Shown here: positions 56,034 to 64,000 of the stretch, piece by piece
How positions within the stretch are numbered: the stretch's first letter is position 1
Layout of the letters: each line of letters starts with the position of its first letter
Origin: Pegoplata infirma
Lineage: Eukaryota; Arthropoda; Insecta; Diptera; Anthomyiidae
DNA length: 64,000 nucleotides
Direction of reading: 5' to 3'
Assembly (NCBI GenBank): GCA_963921195.1
Contig: OY992536.1
Location: 229,312,023-229,376,022 of the forward strand
Notes under the pieces: model-generated
What the model saw: only the letters and a program-made list of their open reading frames with translations
Told to the model about the DNA's origin: nothing
Database searches by the model: none
Position numbers and translations under genes: made by a program

Positions 56034-56828
56034 CACTCAAAAAATTAAGTCATTAACTGTTTTTAGTTTATTTAAAAAGTTTTACGTTTTGTCGTTTTTA
56101 AAAGAAAAAACATTTGTTCAATGTTCAGTTTTTTCAAATGACTATTTCTGATCTTTGATTCAAAAATAACAACATGAAAAATAAAGACTTTCATTAGCAT
56201 TCAATTTTTAAAGTCGTTTATTTTTGTTCTGTAAGTAAAAATAAGTGATTCTTCTTTAATTTTTAATGATTTGTGTACGTTATTTTTTTTTTTTAATTGT
56301 TGGCATTTTTTAAAGTGAAGTCATTAGTTTTTACCAACTTTGTAGACAAAAATTAAAAAAAATATTTATAGAAATATAAAAACATGTTTTTAAGAGACTT
56401 TGGCACGATGGGTAGAGTGTCAGGCCAGAATGTAGTTGATTTCAGGATCGATTCCCCAAAAATGTTATTAAAATTTTTTTTAAATAAATTTTAATAAAAA
56501 AAATTGTAAAAATAACCTACGAAATCATTAATTGTTAATGTTTTCGTAGGTAATTTTTTTATGAATTTGTTTGTAAAAATAACACAACAATCATTAATTT
56601 TTAATGTTTTCGCAGGTTATTTTTTTCGAATTTGTTGGTAAAAAAATTAAAGTGACGTTATTTTTTAATATTCAATGTTATATATTTTAGAAAATTTTAT
56701 TAACAGTAAAAAATAAATGTTGATGTTAGTTAAAACAAATGAATAATTACTGGGATGGGTTTCAAATGTTTTATCACTTGTTTTAAATATGTTTTTCACA
56801 TATTTTTGCCTACAAAATATTTTGAGTG
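56034..56828 (+). mobile_element. TIR-A element copy 3 (uninterrupted)
   Basis: 795 bp, with ends CACTCAAAAAATTAAGTC and TATTTTGAGTG, flanked by TG on both sides (56032-56033 and 56829-56830). It is the reference for the other copies and lacks both the CCCAGC and the Y insertions. Confidence 0.87.
56396..56457 (+). promoter_or_regulatory. tRNA-like internal Pol III promoter in TIR-A copy 3
   Basis: Box-A-like TGGCACGATGGGTAGAGTG at 56401-56419 and box-B-like AGGATCGATTCCCC at 56444-56457. Confidence 0.7.
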
Positions 56829-57101
56829 TGATACCAAATCTGGTTTCCAAACTTTTCCATCACATCAGGTTTTTGAGAAAATTGAGGTCAAAGTTCAAAA
56901 AAATTCGCCGTTTTGGGTATTTTTGACAACCCATAGCGGAAAAATTAAAACAAATTATGAAAAATAAAAATTGCTGAAAAACGTAAAAATTTAAAATTAC
57001 AAATAAATTACAGATGCAGCCAATTACACATGTGCTACACATGAACAAAAATTACACATGACATGTGTAATTACACATGAGGTGGCAACACTGATGCATA
57101 G

Positions 57102-57727
57102 AGTCGTAGTAGTATAGAGTATTGGTATTATGCGTTCTTTCTATTGTTAGAAAAAACAGCTTGTTGAAAATTCATGTTTACAGGGCTTACACAAGAAGGA
57201 GTAGTATTATGTAAAATGCCATAAGCCGCATTTTACAATATTGCCACAGTGGTATTTTTTGTGGAACAAAGTGTTGAATTCGATTTAAAAGTTGTTCTAT
57301 TTAGTAGGTGTTAGGTGCCTTTTATTGCCATTATTATTTTCTGTTATATTTAAAAGTTTGTTCATTAAAATAAGCAAAGTGGCGCTAGAAAATCTGCGTG
57401 ATTAGATTAGATTATGTGAGAGTGACAAAAATATTTTTTTTTTTTAACTATACTAAGGGGCATGTCACAGACTCAATTCCGTTCGGATTTGATAAAACTG
57501 GTTTTCTAGTAAAACGCAAAACGAATACTATTTTTTCGGAATGAAATCACTTTCAAAAATCACTTCCGAACGGAATTGAATCTGTGACATGCCCCTAAAC
57601 TTAAAATTTGACTGACTGTGTGAGTCATGACTCATGAGTGAAATTTTTTTAGAGTAAGCCCCCAATAAGACTCAAGCAATTTTTTGAGGTCACTTTTGAA
57701 GCAGAAAATTTTGTCCGACCAAAATGA
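57102..57727. other. Unique-looking DNA with a short inverted repeat
   Basis: Around 57460-57600, GGGGCATGTCACAGA and TCTGTGACATGCCCC flank about 110 bp with GTTCGGA/TCCGAAC at the inner side. This is a possible small TIR element of about 140 bp (57459-57596); its target duplication is unclear. Confidence 0.5.
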
Positions 57728-59115
57728 TTTTTATACCCTCCAATTACAGTATGTGGGTATACTCACTTTGTCATTCCGTTTGTAACGCATCGAAATATCG
57801 GTCGGAGACCCCATAAAGTATATATATTATTGATCTATGATCGATTCTAAGACTTTTCTACATTGGCGTAGGAAGCCAACATTTCTGGGGGGGCTAAAGC
57901 CCCTCCTAGATTTTTTTTATTTTTTTTTAATAGAAAAACCCAGACCTATTCCTGAAGCGGTCCCTTTAACATGCGTCTAGGTGTCCTAGAAACGAATGCC
58001 CCCCGAAAGCGGTTAAAAATTCATATTTTTTTTTTAAATTTTGATTCTGTAGATTTTTCGGAAATTTAGAAATCCTAGATATGTTTTGAGAATGAAAGAT
58101 GTTTTTCCTATAGTAAAATCATTAGATTACTATGATTATTTTCAAGAAAAAGTTGTGATGATTGCAAAAGTTGATGATTATTAGTCAAAATTCTCAGATT
58201 CTTTCTTACAATAACTTTTGTCTATAAAAAAAACCCTTCGAATTTAGAAACTTTTTTAAATCAAAGAAGTTAAAATGTTTTCCTGAATGTAAAACCCCAA
58301 GATTCGGTAAAGCTATTTTTCAATGGGAAAAACTATTAGATCTTATATAATAATCATTACGAGTCCTTAAGACTCATTGAATAATCATAACGAGTCCTAA
58401 AGACTCCTTACATATTTATTATTATTTATTTTTGCAAAAAATTAATGAAATCATTAAATGATTAAAAAAAAAATTGTGAATGATTAAAATTCTGGGGGGG
58501 GGCTAAAATTATTCTGGGGGGGGCTAAGCCCCCCCAGACAGGGTTATCTACGCCTATGCTTTTCTAGAATGTCCGTATGTCCGTCCGTCTGTATAAGGCA
58601 CGATGCAGTCCAAAATAAAAAAGATAGACTCGTTAAGTTTGGCAGGAATATGTATTTTAGTCCTAGCCAGTTTAAGTGCGTAAATGGGTAAAATTGGACA
58701 AGGGGGAAAAAAGTTCCCCCTTGAAGAACTTAACTAACCTCTGAAAAACTTCCTATTTTCACCGGGTTTTTTGTATTTTGTTAAACAAATGAAACAATTT
58801 GATTTAAGAAAAAGTTCAAGGTCCTGCACTTGGATGTAGGAAATAAAAAAAAATCGTTTTTTTGCCCGCCCCCCCCCCCCCCCTTTTGTGGGCGTGGATA
58901 TTAAAAATGTTTTTAAATAATGATAAAATTGTATTACTTATGCTCAAAAAGCATAATAAATGAATTTTTAAACATTTACCGCATGGGTTTATGTGTTCCC
59001 CAACGACCCCTACTGACCCCCATCCGCACAAAAAAAACGCCCCTGCAATTTTTTTAATTTTTTTTTAAATATGTTGGAGATTTGGCACAGCCGAATTTAA
59101 CACTCTCACTTGTTT
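57728..59115 (-). mobile_element. DINE-1-like element (CACGCCC subtype), split by hAT
   Basis: On the minus strand it follows the compact copy at 41771: CACTCTCACTTG, GGCACAGCCGAATTTAACAC, a poly(C) run (about 58864-58883) in the GGGGCGGGC block, GGACTGCATCGTGCC, then the hAT insertion. After it come GACCCCATAAAGTATATATA and TTTTTATACCCTCCAATTAC. Confidence 0.8.
57861..58558. mobile_element. hAT-type element in DINE
   Basis: 698 bp, with ends CATTGGCGTAG and CTACGCCTATG and an exact 8-bp duplication CTTTTCTA (57853-57860 and 58559-58566). The compact DINE (complement GACTTTTCTAGAATGT near 42330) is the empty site. GGGGGGGCTAAGCCCCCC-like inverted blocks lie just inside the ends. No ORF. Confidence 0.92.
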
Positions 59116-59155
59116 TTTTTTTGGGTTTAATAAGCTGATCAAGCATAATAATAAT

Positions 59156-60440
59156 AAACAAGTAGAAAAATTAAATTCGACTTGGTCGAATCTATGAATA
59201 CCCTCCACAATGTTTTCTGATAATAATTTTCTAAAAAAAATGCATTAAAAATTTTTATTAGAAATATATTATTTTGAGTAAAATTTTTTTGTGAGTGTAA
59301 AATTTTTTTGACTGTCAAAATTTTTTTGAGTGTGAATTTCATAAAAAAAAATAATTAAATTAAAAATTAAAAAAAAAAAATTTTTTTTGAGTGTAATATT
59401 TTTTTGAGTGTAAATATTTATTAGAAATATATTATTTTGAGTAAAATTTTTTTTGTGAGTGTAAAGTTTTTTTGACTGTCAACATTTTTTTGAGTGTGAA
59501 TTTCATTAAAAAAAAAATAATTAAATTAAAAATTTAAAAAAAACATTTTTTTTGAGTGTAAAATTTTTTTGAGTGTAAATATTTTTTTTAGTGTACTATT
59601 TGTTTGAGTAACAAAATTACTTTGTAAAATATTTTTGTTGTTTTATACCTATACGTATATGTTAAAAAATATATTTCACATATTTCCCTCATTTTATTTT
59701 ACCATCCTAGTCTTTAAAAACCAAAAACAAACTAATATTTGATTTTTTTTCCAAAAATACTTACTATACACCGTTACATACAGTTACATAAACAAAAACA
59801 ATAACAAATATTTACTTGTCTAACAACTAAACTGCACCCCACGGCAGGAAAACAAACAACAACAAGTTAAAAAAAAAACTGGTATTTCACCATGCTTGTT
59901 AAAACTTGTTTAACGAGTTTTCAACTGTTTAAGGTGAAAAAATCTGAAATTCAGAGCCTTGCTTATAACTTTTGAACCACTGAACCGATTTTGCTGAAAT
60001 TCAAAACCAAATAGACTTGGGGAACGACAAAGATATGTAACACGTTTCAGCACCCTCAGAATTGTCTTTCGAAAGTTAAAGTGGTTTTAATCTCGAAAGT
60101 TCGCAAAATTCCCTTCCCGAAATTTACTCTTTTGCTCATAACTTTTGAACCACTGGACCGATTCGGCTGGATTGCAATACCAACCTGACCCGGTAAATAC
60201 CCAACATATATGTCAAACTTCAGGAGCCTCCATAAAGTCTTTCAAAAGTTAGCGTGTTTTCAACGCACAGACAGACAGACGGACGGACGGACGGACGGAC
60301 ATTGCTAGATCGACTTAAAATCGATCAAGGATCATAAATATATATACTTTATGGGGTCCTAGACCAATATTTCGATGTGTTACAAACGGAATGACAAACT
60401 TATATATACCCTCTATCACTAGAGTGGAGGGTATAAAAAT
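59156..60440 (+). mobile_element. DINE-1-like element (CTTGGTCGAATC subtype), full copy
   Basis: Begins AACAAGTAGAAAAATTAAAT, then TTCGACTTGGTCGAATC and ATGAATACCCTCCACAATG. A unit of about 165 bp (TTATTAGAAATATATTATTT through TTTTTTTGAGTGTAAATA) is duplicated at about 59254 and 59418. The body has TTCAAAAGTTAGCGTG, GACGGACGGACGGACGGACA and TACTTTATGGGGTCCTAG. It ends ATCACTAGAGTGGAGGGTAT. Confidence 0.85.
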
Positions 60441-60665
60441 AAAAAACAATTTTTTTGTCATCGCGTGATTTTTTTTTTCTTAAGGCCAGACTTAACCTCA
60501 AACTACGAACCAAATATATTTCAAAAAGATTTTGAAACGAGTAGCCGTTTCGGATCAGAGAAAAAGTGAGACCAAACCCCCATTTATTTTTACCCTTCAA
60601 CACTTGTGGGTGGCCCCAACAAGTTAAAATTTTCAAAAATCCAAGAGGTGAATCTACATTATAAC

Positions 60666-61066
60666 TACAGATGGAGCGTGAGTGGATTTTGACTCACACT
60701 CACGCAAAAAATAATCGAATCACTTACTAATCACATGGGTAACAAATTTTTTCACACTCACGCGTGACCCCACGTCAATCGTAGATTACGGAAAAAAATA
60801 TTCCAAATTTGTTTTGGCATGTTAAAATATTTATTTTAAACAAAATAAGATAAATCCGAAAATAAATCCACTTATTGAAAAACACAGCAAAAGTTAGTAA
60901 AATCAAAAAATCAAGTCACGCAAACTCAATAAAAAAAAAAGAAATCATTAACGCAAAAATTCAACTCACTCACTTATTACTCACGCAATTTTTTTAACTC
61001 ACACTCACTCGCTCAACACGTGATTCACGTGAAAAACTCAATACACGTGACCAGCGCCCATCTCCA
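60666..61066. mobile_element. Diverged hAT MITE of the TCACGTGAGT group
   Basis: Ends TACAGATGGAGCGTGAG and GCGCCCATCTCCA, with an interior of ACTCACACTCACGC and CACGTGATTCACGTG. The flanking octamers ATTATAAC and ACTATTAC agree at six of eight positions. This is an older relative of 47692-48244. Confidence 0.65.
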
Positions 61067-61073
61067 ACTATTA

Positions 61074-61806
61074 CACTAAAAAAAATCCTTGTAAAGTTAC
61101 CAAAAAATCCCGTGATTTTACGAGGCTATTCTCGTAAAATCGGAGCTAGGTAAAATTCTCGTAAAATTACGAGGATTTCCTCGTAATTTTGAATGCGCCA
61201 AAAATTGGTAAAATAACCAATTTTATTGGTAAAAATATTGTTTTAAAACCGGAAAAATACAAAAAAAAATGGCAAATTTACAAGAAAAAATGGTAAATAT
61301 GTTTAAAAAAAATGGTAAATTAACAGACAAAAATGGTAAATTTACAAAAAAAAAAAAAAATTTGTTAAACAACATAAATCCTCGTAATAAAATAATTTTT
61401 TGTAAAATAACTAGAATCCTCGTAATAAATTTTTCAAAATTTTGTCAACTTTTTTTTAAATATTTTTCAATAAAAAAAAAATTTACAAAAAAAATTGTTT
61501 TTTTTTTTTGTTAAACAACATAAATCCTCGTATAACATAATTTTTGTCAAATAACAGTATTTTTTGTAATTCCTCGTAATAAAAACTTTGTTGTAAAATT
61601 ACAGTTTTTTTTTTTGTAAAATAACCTTTCAAAATGGTAGAATACAATTACGAAGATAAACTTGTAAAATTACCAATAAAACTGTAGCTCTCGTTTGGGC
61701 AAAGTACAAGATTTTTTGTTAAAAACCAAGGAAAATTGTTAAATATTGGTAGAACGGGATTACAAGGCATTTTACCAGGCGTTTTACCAGTTTATTTTTT
61801 TTAATG
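61074..61806. mobile_element. P element, long form
   Basis: 733 bp, with ends CACTAAAAAAAATCCTTG and TTTATTTTTTTTAATG and TA on both sides. The right half is closely similar to 23925-24466. Contains CTCGTAAAATTACGAGG palindromes. The frame at 61269-61514 is low complexity. Confidence 0.75.
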
Positions 61807-61808
61807 TA

Positions 61809-63290
61809 CCTTACCTATGGTCCGTTTTGAACGATTATAATTGTTTAAGTAATTTTAACGATTTTGAAATCTCAAATATAAGTTTCTTTTTTTTGTCCCA
61901 CTGTATCTATAATTTGCTTTTGCAGACAAACCAACATCATTTTTGTAACAACAATAGATGAAATCCATCTATAACAATTATTGAGTTCATGTACTGCACA
62001 AAAAGCCCAACATACATACGAGCTAACTACAAATATGCCCCCAAAAAAATATATAAAAACTCACCTCCTTTTGCAACATTTATGTTCATGTAATCCTACT
62101 ATTACCGAAAAAAAACTCTTGGAATTGGGTTTTTGTTCAAATATGCCAATAAACAGCACACATCTACATCCAGATGATCATTATTTGAGGTAGAAATTGA
62201 TGGTGGCAGTTAAGACCAACAAGGAATGTCTATTCACTCGAATACAGCACACCGATTTTCTTGAAACTTGCATTAGTGGTTTAAGGCAAAAAAATTGCAA
62301 TCAAATTAATTTTTATGCAAAATATTTTTGACATTTTTTTGTATGGCAAAAAAGTTTTTCTTTCGATTTTGAATGTGCGGGAATTTTTTTTCTACTAGGC
62401 CTTAAACTAACTCGTGGCGTTCCGCAATCAAAGTTTTGTATTTCTAATGCTCTTAACACTAATATCAAACATTTTTCGAACAGTTTTCGAGATATCACTA
62501 TTTTAAATTTTAAAAAAATTTAGTTTTTTCCTATGTTGAATAATTTTTTTTAACAAAAATCTCAAAATTTCTATCCCCTTCATAGAGCTTGAGACAATCT
62601 TTCATTTAAACTAATTTGAGCTAAATCTGATCATTTAAACCACGGCGCCATTCCATCAAAGTTTTAGATTTTTGGTAAATTTCCGTCAAAATTTTTAAGT
62701 ACACAGTGCTACAACCGAAATTTCCATAACAAACCCCTCAAGTTTTTTTTTTAGTTTAGTGCGAGATTTTATTACACGCATTTAAAGTTGAACTATTTTT
62801 ATAATAACGTATACTTACATATAAATACCTGAAAACTGTATGCGAGGCGTATACTTAATTTTGTATTTCCCTTTAAATAACAATCATACGCAACGGTTTA
62901 CAGTGCTTTATTTTTAAAAATTCGGCCATTCAGTAAGTACTTGACCGATTGCAGCAAAATTTATACCTGCTATAGCTAACGTAATTTCGAGGACTCCATA
63001 CGTCTTGTAACGGCACCACCTGGGGAATCAAAGATGGATTTTAAAAAAAATCTCAGAAAAGGTTTCCTTGACTATTTCATAGAAATTCAGACAAACTTTC
63101 ATTTAAGCTCAATTTGAGTCGAATCAGACAATTTAGAAGGGCGCCATGGGCTTGACGCCCTTCGATCAAAGCTTAGAGTGTTTGATAAGAAGTTTTCTAA
63201 AAAGGCAACATTTCGATCGAAGGATCGAAAGGTAAAAAAAAGACTGGGATTTTTTAAATTTATTGATCGTAGGAAAAACCAGAGCTTACG
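61809..63290. repeat. Diverged K-type repeats and unassigned DNA
   Basis: 62330-62700 and 63060-63235 are copies of repeat K (CATAGAGCTTGAGAC, CGATCAAAGCTTAGAG). 62750-62890 matches 23440-23612. 61809-62330 shows nothing I recognise. Confidence 0.5.
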
Positions 63291-63879
63291 TTTAAACTCG
63301 AGTAATCGAGTAGCTCGCTACTCGACTGGCGATTTTCCATACAAATTTATGAAAATCCGTTCTCCTTTGAACTTTAATGTAAAATTTTAAAAAACAAAAT
63401 ACATAGTTTTTTACCAATTATGATCGCATATTTGATGAGAATACTTCTACTTTACATATCTGCTTTGAACAGGAAGTTTTTTTTTTTGCAAAATTCGGAT
63501 ACTTATAAGGACATAACCAAAAAAAGGACATTTTGAACTTCCTTATAATGTCCTGATGGTATACTTGATCGTATCGAGTCCGGATTTTTTACAAAAGTTA
63601 GGTAATTTTATTGAAAATCGAACAAAAAATATGAATAACTTTAACATACACTTTTCTAATATTAAAAAATTTGTCTGTTTTAAGGGCTTGGTCCACAAAA
63701 AATTAAAATGCCTATATCTCGAAAAGGCAATTTGATACAACTTGTCTGATGACAGATTCGTGTTTGGGAGGCCAAAATACTTTAGAAAGTGTACTTTAGA
63801 AGTATGTGCAAAAAAGTTGATTTTTGTAGAGTAGTGTAATAGCAAAGTAGCTCGAGATACTCGACTACTCAAGTAATAG
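63291..63879. repeat. Possible TIR element with CTCGAGTA-type ends
   Basis: AACTCGAGTAATCGAGTAGC at the left and the complement of ACTTGAGTAGTCGAGTATC at the right are imperfect inverted repeats enclosing about 0.6 kb. No target duplication was seen. A 114-codon minus-strand frame (63543-63887) has no recognisable domain. Confidence 0.4.
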
Positions 63880-64000
63880 CCCAGCAAAAAATTCTCTTGA
63901 ACAATACACCCAGAAAAGTTTTACAGTAACTATTTACGGTTATTCAAAAAGTTTTTAGTTAAAGTTGTTTTAAACGTTTTATCGTTTGTTTTTCAAGGAA
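63880..64000 (+). mobile_element. Possible start of a CCCAGC-ended element, cut by window edge
   Basis: CCCAGCAAAAAATTCTCTTG resembles the CCCAGCAAAA terminus at 1470 and 2479. The far end would lie outside the window. Confidence 0.35.

Larger units (their letters stand above)
53358..57093 (+). mobile_element. hAT element shell, 3.7 kb with nested insertions
   Basis: Termini CAGTGTTGCCATCG and GGTGGCAACACTG, each followed inward by TTACACATG repeats, with an exact 8-bp duplication ATGCATAG (53350-53357 and 57094-57101). Within it lie a T/R element pair (53485-54190), a DINE (54454-55829) holding a Harbinger-like U, a W-like fragment (55840-56030), TIR-A copy 3 (56034-56828) and Q-related sequence. 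No transposase remnant was recognised. Confidence 0.85.

Noticed and set aside
58860..58884. Poly(C) tract as a regulatory G-quadruplex
   Set aside because: It is an expanded homopolymer of the GGGGGGCGG block present in every CACGCCC-type DINE.

Overview
This is strongly AT-rich, non-coding eukaryotic DNA that is almost entirely built of transposable elements, most likely from a higher (calyptrate-like) fly. The best clue is at least eight copies of a DINE-1/INE-1 (Helentron-associated, 'mini-me') type element, with the phrases ACCCCATAAAGTATATATA, a (GTCY)n/(GACR)n tract and a terminal GAGGGTATA hairpin. Jockey/CR1-like and RNase H-bearing non-LTR retrotransposon fragments, hAT and Transib-type elements and tRNA-derived SINEs agree with this. 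I see no intact host protein gene, rRNA or genuine tRNA gene. The window could be an intergenic desert or a giant intron, which the sequence alone cannot settle. All boundaries were read by eye.

Layout. 0.4-3.6 kb: a foldback element (V) containing a tRNA-promoter-carrying TIR element (A) and two inverted CCCAGC-ended elements. 3.6-6.0 kb: a Harbinger-like element (U) and a DINE. 7.4-13.2 kb: a DINE holding a 3.4-kb Transib-like element with RSS-like ends and a 2-kb palindrome, a TIR element (X, itself interrupted) and a LINE 3' fragment. 13.2-18.8 kb: X2, a reverse-transcriptase fragment, and A2 interrupted and abutted by two inverted 1.08-kb Y elements. 18.8-25.1 kb: 35-bp minisatellite, a DINE holding V, a SINE, and TTGTAATTTTACAAG-rich P elements. 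25.9-27.2 kb: P elements and a poly(A)-tailed LINE end. 28.7-33.4 kb: a satellite of about 110-130 bp with three clean TE insertions. 34.3-42.5 kb: a short duplication, a paired DINE with foldback, a W fragment, a hAT element keeping the C-terminus of its transposase, a minisatellite and a DINE. 43.0-45.9 kb: a second satellite block with a hAT insertion and a 0.7-kb duplication. 47.0-52.7 kb: Z, hAT and W elements in mirrored pairs, then a SINE with a 12-bp target-site duplication (TSD). 53.36-57.09 kb: a 3.7-kb hAT shell full of nested insertions. 57.7-61.8 kb: two opposed DINEs, a hAT and a P element. The rest is diverged repeat.

Function. Nothing here works as a pathway; the genes are dead. 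The informative part is the insertion record. Many elements have exact TSDs, and several have an empty site visible in a sister copy in the same window. At least seven families with unrelated interiors share a very short end (CACTCAAAA or close variants) and a dinucleotide, usually TA, TSD. Two of these families also carry tRNA-like Pol III promoters.
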